A DNA stretch of 15,015 bases, from the NCBI GenBank assembly GCA_001873285.1, contig MNYV01000036.1:1-15015 (forward strand), in the 5' to 3' direction. Below are positions 7,952-15,015 of the stretch, piece by piece. Positions within the stretch are counted from its first letter, which is position 1, and each line of letters opens with the position of its first letter. The translations under genes and the position numbers were made by a program. The notes beneath the pieces are model-generated. The model ran no database searches. It saw nothing but the letters and a program-made list of their open reading frames with translations, and was not told the DNA's origin. Origin of the DNA: Nitrospirae bacterium CG2_30_53_67. Lineage in GTDB: Bacteria; CG2-30-53-67.

Positions 7952-8158
7952 TCAAGAGAATCCCCCTTGAGATGGACACCCCCCGCCGGCTTCGCTTTTA
8001 CAGACACTTCCGCCCTGGAAAACGGAGACGGACATCAGTTTTTCGCACGGTAGCCCACCGCATACGGGACAGCTCAACCCCTGGTTATCTGCGCCGATTT
8101 TTTGTAAAACCTCAAAAACTTCTCCGCAATCAGCACAGCGGTATTCGTAATAAGGCAT
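7952..8158 (-). CDS. FmdB-type zinc-ribbon protein
   Basis: This 68-residue protein begins MPYYEYRCADCGEVFEVLQ and carries two CxxC pairs (C8/C11 and C30/C33), the latter in SCPVCGG. This is the signature of the FmdB family zinc ribbon (TIGR02605/PF09723), small proteins first noted near the formamidase gene and mostly of unknown function. Three further cysteines (38, 53, 61) lie in a glycine-rich tail. I start at the ATG at 8158 because GGAGGAG ends nine bases upstream and the family begins MP.YEY. An in-frame ATG at 8179 would add seven residues but overlaps the operator-like palindrome. It is divergent from the LysR gene, with which it shares an upstream region of about 150 bases. Confidence 0.85.
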   Translation of the reverse strand: MPYYEYRCADCGEVFEVLQKIGADNQGLSCPVCGGLPCEKLMSVSVFQGGSVCKSEAGGGCPSQGGFS

Positions 8159-8177
8159 AATCCTGAACTCCTCCAGC

Positions 8178-8202
8178 ATAAAATCCCTATCCGGGATTTT
8201 AT
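8178..8202. promoter_or_regulatory. 25-bp inverted repeat at the fmdB-like transcription start (operator-like)
   Basis: ATAAAATCCC (8178-8187) and GGGATTTTAT (8193-8202) are perfect 10-bp arms around TATCC. It touches the -10 box of the leftward promoter and would cover its start site. It could be a repressor operator or, if transcribed, a 5' stem-loop next to the ribosome binding site. Confidence 0.5.
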
Positions 8203-8203
8203 A

Positions 8204-8232
8204 ATCATATAATCATTTAAATAATAAAGCAA
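8204..8232 (-). promoter_or_regulatory. Sigma-70 promoter for the fmdB-like gene
   Basis: On the minus strand, TTGCTT (8232-8227), 17 bp, then TATGAT (8209-8204). The predicted start is near 8197, inside the 25-bp palindrome. A weaker rightward promoter for the LysR gene, TTCACA-17-TATTTT (8253-8281), lies beyond it. Three GTTCA repeats (8233, 8241, 8252) in this shared region may be regulator contacts. Confidence 0.5.
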
Positions 8233-8306
8233 GTTCATTAGTTCATTTCCTGTTCACAATAGAATTTTTTTATGGTATTTTGAAATATCTTTTATAGGCA
8301 GGATCC

Positions 8307-9218
8307 ATGATTGATTTCAGGCTGCTCATCTTTTTAAAATCCGCTGAAAAATTAAGCTTCTCCGAAGCCGCCGAGGAACTCTTCATCACACAACCTGCCG
8401 TAACCTTTCAGATCAAAAAGCTCGAGGACCATTTCGGAATTCCCCTGTTCTACCGCGAAAAGAACAGGATCTCTTTAACCGAGGCCGGAGAAACCCTCTT
8501 TCAGGAAGCAAAGAAAATTCTCTCCTGCTACGAGGATGCGGAAAGAGCCGTAGGCCGGATCAGCGGGGTCGTCCAGGGGAGAATGGTGGTCGGCGCAAGC
8601 ACCACCATGGGGGAGTATATCCTTCCGCAAATTCTGGGAGACTTCGAAGCTCGTTATCCTGATGTGGAGACCCTTTTGGAAATAGGGAATTCAGACCGTA
8701 TCTTAAACGGGGTCTTGAGCCGGTACCTGGATGTCGGGATTCTGGCTGAAGAAGTGAAAAACCGGGAACTCCATCAGGAAAAGATTATTGAGGATGAATT
8801 GGTTCTGATCGCATCCCCCAAGCACCCGCTTTCCCCAAAAAAGAAGATCGTTCTGAAAGATCTGGAAGACCAGAGGTTCATCGCCAGGGAAAGAGGATCC
8901 GGAACACGCAAGGAGATTGAATCGCACCTGAAAAAGGCCGGGATCCATGCCCAAAGGCTTCGGACCACGATGTGGCTTGGGAGCAGCGAGGCCGTCAAGG
9001 GCGCCGTGGAAGCAGGACTCGGAATCTCCATCCTCTCCCGATGGGCCATTCAGAAAGAGCTTCGCCTGGGAACCCTCAAAGAATTACCGATCCGGAATCT
9101 CCGTATGGTTCGGGAGTTCAAGCTGATCCACTACAAAGGAAAACGCCTTTCCCATCCAATGGGAGTCTTCGTAAAATTTCTGCAGGAATACGATTGGGGC
9201 CGTCTTTGGAAAAAATAA
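8307..9218 (+). CDS. LysR-family transcriptional regulator
   Basis: This 303-residue protein has a standard LysR winged-HTH N-terminus. It reads SFSEAAEELFITQPAVTFQIKKLE, then HFGIPLFYREKNRISLTEAGETLF, covering roughly residues 17-66. A linker helix follows, then a periplasmic-binding-protein-like effector domain (about 90-295) with GASTTMGEYILP and AGLGISILSRWAI. Its length is normal for the family. The ATG at 8307 has GGCAGGA just upstream, with short spacing. It is divergent from the FmdB-like gene, and the downstream glycosyltransferase overlaps its end. LysR proteins next to TIGR04283-type enzymes have been described in selenium-metabolism contexts; that assignment is only a suggestion here because the ligand cannot be read from sequence. 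Confidence 0.92.
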   Translation: MIDFRLLIFLKSAEKLSFSEAAEELFITQPAVTFQIKKLEDHFGIPLFYREKNRISLTEAGETLFQEAKKILSCYEDAERAVGRISGVVQGRMVVGASTTMGEYILPQILGDFEARYPDVETLLEIGNSDRILNGVLSRYLDVGILAEEVKNRELHQEKIIEDELVLIASPKHPLSPKKKIVLKDLEDQRFIARERGSGTRKEIESHLKKAGIHAQRLRTTMWLGSSEAVKGAVEAGLGISILSRWAIQKELRLGTLKELPIRNLRMVREFKLIHYKGKRLSHPMGVFVKFLQEYDWGRLWKK

Positions 9219-9928
9219 ATTTCGAGCCGCAAGACAAACCGAATATCTCGATCATTGTCCCCGTGCTGAACGAGGCGGAAAGAATCTTGTCCATGATCCG
9301 GCAGGTTCAATCATTGAACCCGTTCGAATACTGGATCGTTGACGGGGGGAGTACCGACGGGACTCCTGATCTCGCCGGAAAACATACGGACCGGGTTCTC
9401 TTCGTTTCAGGCGGGTTACCTGCACAACTGAACCTTGGAGGCTGGAAGGCAAAAGGAGATATCCTCTTTTTTGTCCATGCAGACTCCCGAATTCCCGAGA
9501 ACGCCCTTCAATCCATCTCTCAGTCCATGAAAGACCCTCGGGTGGCGGGAGGGGGATTTCACCTGAAAATCCGTTCAGACCGCAGGATGATAGAAACAAT
9601 CAGCCGTTTGGCCAACCTCCGTGCCCGCATTTTGGGCGCCCCGCTGGGAGATCAGGGTATATTTGTCCGGAAAGAAGTTTTTATTCGTCTAAACGGCTTC
9701 CGTTCGGACGTGCTGCTCGAAGACCTGGATTTTTCCCTTCGCATGAAGAAACAGGGGCGCGTGGTTTTGCTCAGCGAGCAGATCATCACATCCCCGAGGA
9801 AATGGGAGCGTTACGGCGTGCTTGGAACAACTCTCGCCCACCTGCGTTTCCTCATCGGACATTTCATCCATGCAAATCCGGAAGAACTAAAAAAGAGATA
9901 TGCGTCCTTCAAAAACCGGGCCCGGTAA
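9194..9928 (+). CDS. TIGR04283-type family 2 glycosyltransferase, TTG start
   Basis: The 244-residue protein is a GT-A fold family 2 glycosyltransferase. It shows SIIVPVLNEAERI (19-31), VDGGSTDGT (49-57), the nucleotide-sugar/metal motif FFVHADSRIP (92-101), GDQGIFVRKEVF and LLEDLDFSLRMKKQG. The short length and HADSR/GDQG motifs fit TIGR04283, called the rSAM/selenodomain-associated transferase 2 family and later linked to arsenosugar biosynthesis. No ATG exists near the conserved start. TTG at 9194 has AGGA (9184-9187) six bases upstream and is the best choice; TTG at 9206 is an alternative. The start lies 25 bases inside the LysR gene in another frame, which suggests translational coupling. 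Longer in-frame extensions upstream are only the shadow of the LysR gene. The acceptor is unknown. Confidence 0.82.
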   Translation: MGPSLEKINFEPQDKPNISIIVPVLNEAERILSMIRQVQSLNPFEYWIVDGGSTDGTPDLAGKHTDRVLFVSGGLPAQLNLGGWKAKGDILFFVHADSRIPENALQSISQSMKDPRVAGGGFHLKIRSDRRMIETISRLANLRARILGAPLGDQGIFVRKEVFIRLNGFRSDVLLEDLDFSLRMKKQGRVVLLSEQIITSPRKWERYGVLGTTLAHLRFLIGHFIHANPEELKKRYASFKNRAR

Positions 9929-9966
9929 GGATGCGGCTCCTTATAAAAAAGATTACCCGGTTTTTT
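9911..9966. terminator. Bidirectional intrinsic terminator between the glycosyltransferase gene and lon
   Basis: AAAAACCGGG (9911-9920) is the exact reverse complement of CCCGGTTTTT (9956-9965). An inner stem, AAGGA/TCCTT (9927-9931, 9938-9942), tightens the loop. On + it runs into six T residues, and on - it also ends in a T run, so it can stop both converging transcripts. The left arm lies in the last codons of the glycosyltransferase gene. Confidence 0.75.
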
Positions 9967-9988
9967 CTGAATAAATTTAGGAACGGAT

Positions 9989-12418
9989 CTATTTCTTCGC
10001 CGCAGGTTTTTTCCTTGAAGATCCGGCTTTTCGGGATTTACTCTTTCTCCTGGGCAGCAGGGCGATCTCCAGGACCTCATCCATCTCTGCCACCGGCATG
10101 AATTCAAGACTTTTCTTAACCTTTGGAGGAAGCTCCAGAAGATCTTTTTCATTCTTTTTCGGAATAATCACCTGCTGGATTCCCGCCCGCATGGCAGCCA
10201 GAGCCTTCTCCCTTAATCCCCCGATAGGAAGCACCCGGCCGCGCAAGGTCACCTCTCCGGTCATGGCCAGATTCTTTTTAATAGGCCGGTCTGTAAAGAT
10301 GGAAGCAAGGCAGGTAGCCATGGTGATACCCGCAGAGGGCCCATCCTTGGGAATGGCCCCGGCCGGTATATGCACGTGGATATCATGTTGTGAAAAAATA
10401 TTCTCTTTAATTCCCAGCAGCTGCGCCCTGGACCGGATGAAACTCATCGCCGCGTGAGCCGATTCCTTCATCACATCCCCCAGATGCCCGGTGAGAACCA
10501 GGTTCCCTTTCCCCTTCATCTTGGTCGCCTCGATAAAGATAATCTCCCCCCCGCTCTGGGTCCAGGCAAGCCCTGTGGCAACACCGACCTGGTCTTCCCC
10601 CACTTCGACCTCCGGAAGGTATTTGGGAGCCCCCAGAAACTTATGAAGGTTCTTCGCATGAATCAGGTACTTTTTTTCTTTCCCCTCGGCTATATGTTTT
10701 GCGATCTTCCGGCATAGGCTGGCAATCTCCCGTTCCAGATTCCTAAGACCGGCTTCCTGCGTATAGTAGGTAATCATATTCAGAATCGCGGAATCCGAGA
10801 TCGACAAATGTTTCTCGCTGATCCCATGCTCCTCCATCTGTCTTGGAATCAGGTAGCGGTGGGCGATCATGAGCTTTTCTTCATGCGTGTAGCCGGAAAG
10901 ATAGATCACCTCCATCCTATCCCTCAAGGCCGAAGGAACCGGATCCAACAAATTGGCCGTGGTAATGAACATGACATTAGAAAGATCAAAGGGAACATTC
11001 AGATAATGGTCCGAAAAGGAATTATTCTGCTCCGGGTCCAGGACCTCAAGCAATGCAGACGAGGGATCGCCCCGGAAATCCGAACCAAGCTTGTCGATCT
11101 CGTCCATCATGAACACCGGGTTGTTGGAACCGGCCTGCTTGATTCCCTGAATCACCCGCCCCGGAAGCGCCCCCACATAGGTTCTTCGGTGGCCGCGGAT
11201 TTCAGCCTCGTCCCGGACCCCGCCCAGGGAAATCCGGACAAACTGCCTTCCCAGTGCACGAGCGATGGATCGTCCGAGAGAGGTTTTGCCCACCCCGGGC
11301 GGTCCGACAAAACAAAGGATCGGACCTTTCATCTTCTTTTTAAGCTTTCGCACACTGAGATATTCCAGAATACGCTCCTTAATCTTTTCCAGGTCGTAGT
11401 GATCTTCATTCAGGACGGTTTTGGCCTTTTTGATATCCAGGGAATCCTTACTGCTTTTTTGCCAAGGCATGTCAATGAGCCACTCCAGATAGGTTCGTAC
11501 GGTGGTCGCCTCAGCAGAGTCGGGGTGCATCTTCTCCAGCCTCTTAACCTGTTTCTCGGCCTCCTGCTCCACCTTCTTCGGCATCTTCGCCTTCCGGATC
11601 TTCTCACGCAGTTCATTGACCTCTTCGGTCCGCTCATCCACCTCCCCCAGCTCTTTCTGGATGGCCTTGAGCTGTTCCCTAAGAAAATACTCCCGCTGGA
11701 TCTTGTCCATTTCTCCTTTGGCTTCGGCCTGAATCTTCTGCTGTACCGAAAGGAGTTCGATTTCCTTGTTCAGATATTCACTGACCTTCTGAAGCCTCTT
11801 GACGGGATTTCCAAGCTCCAGAATCTCCTGGGCCTGATCCACCTTCAACCCGATATTGGATGTGATCAGGTCCGCCAGCCTTCCGGGATCTTCGATGTTT
11901 TCCGCAATGATCAGAATATCCGGAAGGATCATCTTTCCCAAGGAAACCATATGCTCCAGCTGTTCCTTCACGTTCCGCATCATGGCTTCCACTTCCACGG
12001 TGACCTGGGTTGAGACCTCCTCGGGTATTTTTTCAATAGCAACCTTGAAGAACGGCCGGGTCGAGATGAACTCTTTGATCTTAGCCTTGGCAAGCCCCTG
12101 GACCAAAATCTTGATCCTGCCGTCGGGAAGCTTCAGCATCCGCATGATGGTGGCCACCGTTCCTATGGAATTGACCCCTTCTGCCGTGGGGTCTTCCTCC
12201 TCAATCTTCTTCTGAGTACAAAGTAGAATCAGACGATCCTGTGCAAGGGCCTCGTCAATGGCCCGGATTGAAACCTCCCGGCCGACAAAGAGAGGAAGGA
12301 TCATGTAGGGAAAGACCACCACGTCCCGGACCGGCAGAAGCGGAATCTGTTCGGGAATCTTAATCTCTTCTTCCTTTTGTGTCTTGCTCTGTTCATCCTG
12401 CTTTTGTTCTTCGGCCAT
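9989..12418 (-). CDS. lon: ATP-dependent protease Lon
   Basis: Lon is the cytoplasmic AAA+ serine protease that removes damaged and regulatory proteins. The 809-residue product has the substrate-binding LonN domain (about 24-220, starting [23 protein letters not shown]) and a coiled helical stretch (about 220-290). The AAA+ module has Walker [10 protein letters not shown] (372-380) and Walker B VFMMDEID (D439/E440). The protease domain has catalytic S695 in KDGPSAG and K738 in [10 protein letters not shown], the 43-residue spacing seen in E. coli Lon. The start at 12418 is firm: GGAGG (12425-12429) lies six bases upstream. The last 20 residues are a lysine/arginine-rich tail ([20 protein letters not shown]) not needed for the fold. 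It follows galU on the same strand after 104 bases, where I see no convincing heat-shock promoter. Confidence 0.98.
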   Translation of the reverse strand: MAEEQKQDEQSKTQKEEEIKIPEQIPLLPVRDVVVFPYMILPLFVGREVSIRAIDEALAQDRLILLCTQKKIEEEDPTAEGVNSIGTVATIMRMLKLPDGRIKILVQGLAKAKIKEFISTRPFFKVAIEKIPEEVSTQVTVEVEAMMRNVKEQLEHMVSLGKMILPDILIIAENIEDPGRLADLITSNIGLKVDQAQEILELGNPVKRLQKVSEYLNKEIELLSVQQKIQAEAKGEMDKIQREYFLREQLKAIQKELGEVDERTEEVNELREKIRKAKMPKKVEQEAEKQVKRLEKMHPDSAEATTVRTYLEWLIDMPWQKSSKDSLDIKKAKTVLNEDHYDLEKIKERILEYLSVRKLKKKMKGPILCFVGPPGVGKTSLGRSIARALGRQFVRISLGGVRDEAEIRGHRRTYVGALPGRVIQGIKQAGSNNPVFMMDEIDKLGSDFRGDPSSALLEVLDPEQNNSFSDHYLNVPFDLSNVMFITTANLLDPVPSALRDRMEVIYLSGYTHEEKLMIAHRYLIPRQMEEHGISEKHLSISDSAILNMITYYTQEAGLRNLEREIASLCRKIAKHIAEGKEKKYLIHAKNLHKFLGAPKYLPEVEVGEDQVGVATGLAWTQSGGEIIFIEATKMKGKGNLVLTGHLGDVMKESAHAAMSFIRSRAQLLGIKENIFSQHDIHVHIPAGAIPKDGPSAGITMATCLASIFTDRPIKKNLAMTGEVTLRGRVLPIGGLREKALAAMRAGIQQVIIPKKNEKDLLELPPKVKKSLEFMPVAEMDEVLEIALLPRRKSKSRKAGSSRKKPAAKK

Positions 12419-12522
12419 TCCATTCCTCCAGTTCCCATGTGGGATGACTACGACTGCCGCATTTGGTCAAACAGAGGGGAAAACGTATTCCAGATAAAAT
12501 TCATTCAAAACAAGCCTGCCGT

Positions 12523-13407
12523 CTAAAATGCATCAAGATCCAGTCCCTTGAGATAGGACTTGAATATCGGCCCCAATTCGGGGTTCTTAAGACCGAATTC
12601 CACGGTGGCCTCAAGGAATCCGATCTTGCTTCCTGCATCATAGCGCTTCCCTTGAACAATGTACCCGTAAACAGGCTCGACCTCCGCCAGCCTCTGAAGG
12701 GCATTGGTCAGCTGGATCTCGCCCCCGACGCCTTTCTCCTGCCTTTCCAGGAATTCAAAGACCCTTGGGGTCAGGATGTAGCGTCCGATGATTGCGAGAT
12801 GGGATGGCGCATCCTCTTTCCGGGGTTTTTCGACCATGCTCTTAACCTCATAGATCCCTTGCCCCATGGGTTTTCCCTGGATCACACCATACAGGTGAAT
12901 CTGGTCTTCGGAAACCTCCTGAAGAGCCAAAACCGAATAATGGTACCGATTGAATATCTGAAGCATCTGCTTGAGGGCAGGTATTTCGGAAGCGATAATA
13001 TCATCCCCCAGGAGAATGGCAAAAGGTTCGTCCCCTACGATATCCTTGGCACACAAAACCGCATGCCCGAGACCCAGAGGTTCTTTTTGACGGACATAGA
13101 TAAAGTTTACCAGATTCGAAATCTGTTCAATGTCTCGAAGGGCACGGGTCTTTCCTGTGGCCTCAAGATAAAACTCCAATTCCACGTTTTTGTCAAAGTG
13201 GTCTTCGATCGCCCGTTTGCCCCGGCCCGTAATCATGATGATATGCTCCATTCCGGAGTTCACCGCCTCCTCCACCACGTACTGGATCATGGGCTTGTCC
13301 ACCAGGGGGAGCATCTCCTTGGGAGAGGCCTTGGTGGCGGGAAGAAACCGGGTGCCAAGTCCTGCGGCAGGGAAAACCGCCTTGCGAACTATCTTATTCG
13401 AATACAT
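12523..13407 (-). CDS. galU: UTP-glucose-1-phosphate uridylyltransferase
   Basis: GalU makes UDP-glucose from UTP and glucose-1-phosphate for polysaccharide, lipopolysaccharide and trehalose synthesis. The 294-residue protein has the pyrophosphorylase signature AAGLGTRFLPATKASPKEML (14-33). It also has KEPLGLGHAV (108-117), LLGDDII (132-138, with the metal-binding aspartate), VEKP (192-195), GRYIL (208-212), GGEIQLTNA (228-236) and RYDAGSK (255-261). All agree with GalU rather than with RmlA or GlgC. Length is normal. The start at 13407 has AAGGGG five bases upstream, and a consensus sigma-70 promoter lies at 13498-13526. lon lies downstream on the same strand. A long antisense open frame over this gene is a coding shadow. 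Confidence 0.96.
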   Translation of the reverse strand: MYSNKIVRKAVFPAAGLGTRFLPATKASPKEMLPLVDKPMIQYVVEEAVNSGMEHIIMITGRGKRAIEDHFDKNVELEFYLEATGKTRALRDIEQISNLVNFIYVRQKEPLGLGHAVLCAKDIVGDEPFAILLGDDIIASEIPALKQMLQIFNRYHYSVLALQEVSEDQIHLYGVIQGKPMGQGIYEVKSMVEKPRKEDAPSHLAIIGRYILTPRVFEFLERQEKGVGGEIQLTNALQRLAEVEPVYGYIVQGKRYDAGSKIGFLEATVEFGLKNPELGPIFKSYLKGLDLDAF

Positions 13408-13497
13408 TCAGACCCCTTTTATGATGATGCATACGGCCGGTTCTTCTCGCTTCAAGACGAAGTGAATGCACAGCTTTCACATTAAAAAATTGAAAGA

Positions 13498-13526
13498 ATT
13501 ATATAGAACTCGTCCTTTGGAGTCAA
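13498..13526 (-). promoter_or_regulatory. Consensus sigma-70 promoter for galU
   Basis: On the minus strand, TTGACT (13526-13521), exactly 17 bp, then a perfect TATAAT (13503-13498). Transcription would begin near 13491, leaving a leader of about 84 nt before the galU ATG. The palindromic element begins 17 bp upstream of the -35 box. Confidence 0.8.
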
Positions 13527-13542
13527 GGCAAAGTTGCCGATA

Positions 13543-13764
13543 GGGTCTGCGACAAATTTATGGGTACACATCAGGGTTACATATGTTTGTCATTGTCCGG
13601 TCCCCCGATCGGACAATCCATGGTTCGACAAGCTCACCATGACAATTGTCACCCTGAGCCTGTCGAAGGGTGGATTCCCCGATCAAGCCTGCCCTCGACT
13701 GCGATCAGGGGTCGGGGAATGACGCTCTTAGAGAAATATTTACCCATAAATTTGTCGCACACCC
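13543..13764. repeat. Composite palindromic element of about 220 bp with terminal inverted repeats (MITE-like)
   Basis: TGCGACAAATTTATGGGTA (13548-13566) is the exact reverse complement of 13741-13759. Including the outer GGGT-N, the match extends to 24 bp with one mismatch (13543-13566, 13741-13764). Inside are three hairpins: ATTGTCCG/CGGACAAT (13592-13617); a 44-bp spacerless imperfect palindrome (13624-13667); and ATTCCCCGA/TCGGGGAAT (13674-13720). The 44-bp palindrome contains TTCGACAAGCTCACCATGA and CACCCTGAGCCTGTCGAA. That core is a dispersed repeat seen in many bacterial genomes, whose frames translate as PEPVEG or LSLSKG. There is no transposase, so it would be non-autonomous. It lies exactly between the galU and YdcF-type promoters. 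Confidence 0.8.
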
Positions 13765-13778
13765 CCGAATGGGGCAGA

Positions 13779-13807
13779 TTGACAACCAGACCAAACAACG
13801 GTATAAA
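13779..13807 (+). promoter_or_regulatory. Consensus sigma-70 promoter for the YdcF-type gene
   Basis: A perfect TTGACA (13779-13784), 17 bp, then TATAAA (13802-13807). The expected start point, 13813-13818, is within five bases of the ATG at 13818. The mRNA should therefore be leaderless or nearly so. The -35 box is 14 bp from the right end of the palindromic element. Confidence 0.75.
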
Positions 13808-13817
13808 ATTCGGTACT

Positions 13818-14585
13818 ATGTTCTTTACCCTGTCCAAAATTTTCTCATGTTTTCTTTACCCGGTCGGATTCTCGATCCTGCTCCTGGCCGTTTCATTCTT
13901 TTTCCTTAGAAAAAGTCCCAGGGCTGCCCGAGTCCTCGGCGTATCCGCGGTTATCTTCCTCTGGATAAGCTCCACGGAGTGGTTCTCCTCCTTGCTGATT
14001 GACCCCCTGGAATCAAGATACCCGAGGAGTCCCCTGATCGAAAAGGCCGATGCCGTTGTGGTCCTGTCCGGCATGGCTGACCTGAAGCTCTCAGGCCAGG
14101 GAAGCGTCGAACTGGAAGCGGGCTCGGACCGGATCATCGAGGGGATCCTGCTGGCCAGGAGATTCCCGGATAGTCTCCTGATCATCAGCGGAGGGAGCGG
14201 AAACCTGCTCGATCAGGAGACAAGTGAGGCGGCCCTCCTGTCCAGATACCTTGTACCGCAGCTCGGCATTCCCATTGAGCGGATCATGGTCGATGCTACA
14301 TCCAAAAATACCACTGAAAACGCCGTCAATACCCGGAAGATCCTCAGCAGGAACGGCATTGAACGGTTTGTCCTGATCACCTCGGCCTCTCATATGCCCA
14401 GAGCCATGGCCTGTTTCCATAAAGCAGGCCTTGATCCGATCCCCTGGCCCGTGGATTTCAGGTCTCACAAGAATAACCTGGACGCATTTTCTCTCCTGCC
14501 TGGAACCGGCTCTCTCGTGCGGACCGACGCCGCCATCCATGAGTATATCGGCCTTGTCCTCTACAAACTCATGGGTTATATCTGA
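13818..14585 (+). CDS. YdcF/ElyC/SanA-type (DUF218) membrane protein
   Basis: The 255-residue protein starts with two hydrophobic helices (about 9-30 and 37-57). A DUF218 domain follows: ADAVVVLSG (77-85), LLARRFPDSLLIISGG (111-126), ERIMVDATSKNTTENA (154-169), VLITSASHMPRA (185-196) and HEYIGL (240-245). The layout is that of ElyC/YdcF-type proteins, linked in E. coli to envelope polysaccharide and peptidoglycan homeostasis; the reaction here is unknown. I start at ATG 13818 because the first membrane helix begins directly after it. The open frame continues upstream to 13560, but that stretch lies inside the palindromic element and upstream of the promoter, so it is not coding. There is no ribosome binding site before the ATG. 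Divergent from galU, which also serves envelope sugar supply. Confidence 0.87.
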   Translation: MFFTLSKIFSCFLYPVGFSILLLAVSFFFLRKSPRAARVLGVSAVIFLWISSTEWFSSLLIDPLESRYPRSPLIEKADAVVVLSGMADLKLSGQGSVELEAGSDRIIEGILLARRFPDSLLIISGGSGNLLDQETSEAALLSRYLVPQLGIPIERIMVDATSKNTTENAVNTRKILSRNGIERFVLITSASHMPRAMACFHKAGLDPIPWPVDFRSHKNNLDAFSLLPGTGSLVRTDAAIHEYIGLVLYKLMGYI

Positions 14586-14619
14586 CGGCTTTGTCATCAT
14601 TTCGATCATTGCAAAGCCG
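14586..14619. terminator. Hairpin between the YdcF-type gene and the methyltransferase gene
   Basis: CGGCTTTG (14586-14593) pairs perfectly with CAAAGCCG (14612-14619) around an 18-base loop. It starts immediately after the stop codon of the YdcF-type gene. No T run follows on either strand, so it is only a terminator-like barrier between converging genes. Confidence 0.35.
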
Positions 14620-14658
14620 GCATGATCAGAAGTGTACCTCAATTTGCACTTGATTTTA

Positions 14659-15015
14659 TCAAAACAATTTATTTTGACTTGAATGTATTTTTATTCTTTG
14701 ATTGGAAAGTGCCACATACTCGGGTTCGATGTCATACCCTATATAATGCCTTGCATCCTTCAAGGCCGCAAGGCAGGCGGTTCCGCTGCCGCAAAACGGG
14801 TCCAGGACCACGTCTCCCTTGAAGGAATATAGCTGAATCAGACGGTGGGGCAGTTCTTCCGGAAAGGGCGCCGGGTGCCCGATACTGCGGGCCGAGACCG
14901 CCGGAAAGTTCCAAACGCTTTTTGTCCATTCAAGAAAATCTTCTCTGGATATGGTATTTTCTTTCTTTCCCCGTTTCCTTGAGAAAGACTCTTTTGAGAA
15001 CACAAGAATATATTC
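14659..15015 (-). CDS. DNA methyltransferase (N4-cytosine/N6-adenine type), C-terminal fragment
   Basis: The frame is open from the right window edge to TGA at 14661-14659, giving 118 residues of the C-terminal end. It begins [11 protein letters not shown], the segment that in beta-type DNA methyltransferases follows the catalytic (D/N/S)PPY region, here outside the window. It then has [14 protein letters not shown] and the SAM-binding motif [31 protein letters not shown]. Motif I after the catalytic region is the permuted order of the D12/D21-like, N4- or N6-amino methyltransferases. A GTG at 15003 lies in frame but is internal, not the start. Specificity cannot be read from this part, and no restriction endonuclease is visible in the window. 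AT-rich sequence lies downstream. Confidence 0.88.
   Translation of the reverse strand, partial: EYILVFSKESFSRKRGKKENTISREDFLEWTKSVWNFPAVSARSIGHPAPFPEELPHRLIQLYSFKGDVVLDPFCGSGTACLAALKDARHYIGYDIEPEYVALSNQRIKIHSSQNKLF

Noticed and set aside
8972-9193. N-terminal extension of the glycosyltransferase inside the LysR gene
   Set aside because: These codons are the shadow of the LysR frame. The conserved GT-A fold begins after the TTG at 9194.
10808-12013. A 401-codon frame antisense to lon
   Set aside because: Lon is certain on the minus strand. The antisense frame is a codon-bias shadow rich in Leu, His and Gln with no domain.
12419-12522. Sigma-32 heat-shock promoter before lon
   Set aside because: I looked for CTTGAA and CCCCAT-type boxes at proper spacing and did not find them. 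lon may be read from the galU promoter or from an unrecognised one.
12463-13485. A 340-codon frame antisense to galU
   Set aside because: GalU is certain on the minus strand, with promoter and ribosome binding site. The antisense translation has no recognisable motif.
13624-13667. CRISPR-like or integron attC-like site
   Set aside because: The palindrome occurs once with no spacer array, no cas genes, no integrase and no attC core sites. A dispersed palindromic repeat explains it better.
13560-13817. N-terminal extension of the YdcF-type protein by 86 codons
   Set aside because: It lies in the palindromic element and upstream of a consensus promoter. The residues are the typical translation of the dispersed repeat (PEPVEG) and not part of the family.

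Overview
This window looks like a chromosomal segment of a Desulfobacterota (deltaproteobacterial) or closely related Gram-negative bacterium. The reasons are indirect: a MinD/FlhG-type ATPase followed by a J-like/RodZ-type HTH protein, a sigma-54 (-24/-12) promoter, a GAF/GGDEF/HD-GYP signalling protein, a LysR regulator beside a TIGR04283-type glycosyltransferase, and AAGGAGG-type ribosome binding sites. No rRNA, tRNA, CRISPR array or phage module was recognised. The species cannot be named from the sequence alone.

Layout. At the left edge (1 to about 290) lies the 5' end of an IS1380-family insertion sequence, read leftward. Next, on +, come the FlhG/MinD-like ATPase (414-1478) and the J-like/HTH_25 protein (1612-2208). 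These converge on a minus-strand pair, enolase (4575-3244) followed by a TIGR02757/DUF2400 protein (3184-2282). A palindromic element of about 170 bp (4591-4759) sits directly against the eno ribosome binding site. It is followed by a long AT-rich intergenic stretch (4760-5494). That stretch holds two similar operator-like dyads and a good sigma-54 promoter for a 726-residue GAF-GGDEF-GAF-HD-GYP protein (5495-7675) whose catalytic motifs are damaged.

Then follow, on -, an FmdB-type zinc ribbon (8158-7952) and a tiny candidate membrane protein (7897-7817). Divergent from these, on +, are a LysR regulator (8307-9218) and an overlapping TTG-started glycosyltransferase (9194-9928) that ends in a bidirectional terminator. 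On - come lon (12418-9989) and galU (13407-12523). Divergent from galU, across a second composite palindromic element with near-perfect 24-bp terminal inverted repeats (13543-13764), is a YdcF/ElyC-type membrane protein (13818-14585) with a consensus sigma-70 promoter and almost no leader. The right edge holds the C-terminal end of a beta-type DNA methyltransferase read on - (15015-14659).

Function. Most genes are housekeeping (glycolysis, protein quality control, UDP-glucose supply, envelope) or regulatory. I did not find a clear new multi-gene defence or mobile system. The less explained material is the two palindromic elements inserted in promoter regions, the doubly degenerate c-di-GMP-type protein under sigma-54 control, the endonuclease III-like signature in the TIGR02757 protein, the J-like/HTH fusion beside an FlhG-like ATPase, and the FmdB/microprotein pair behind a 25-bp palindrome.
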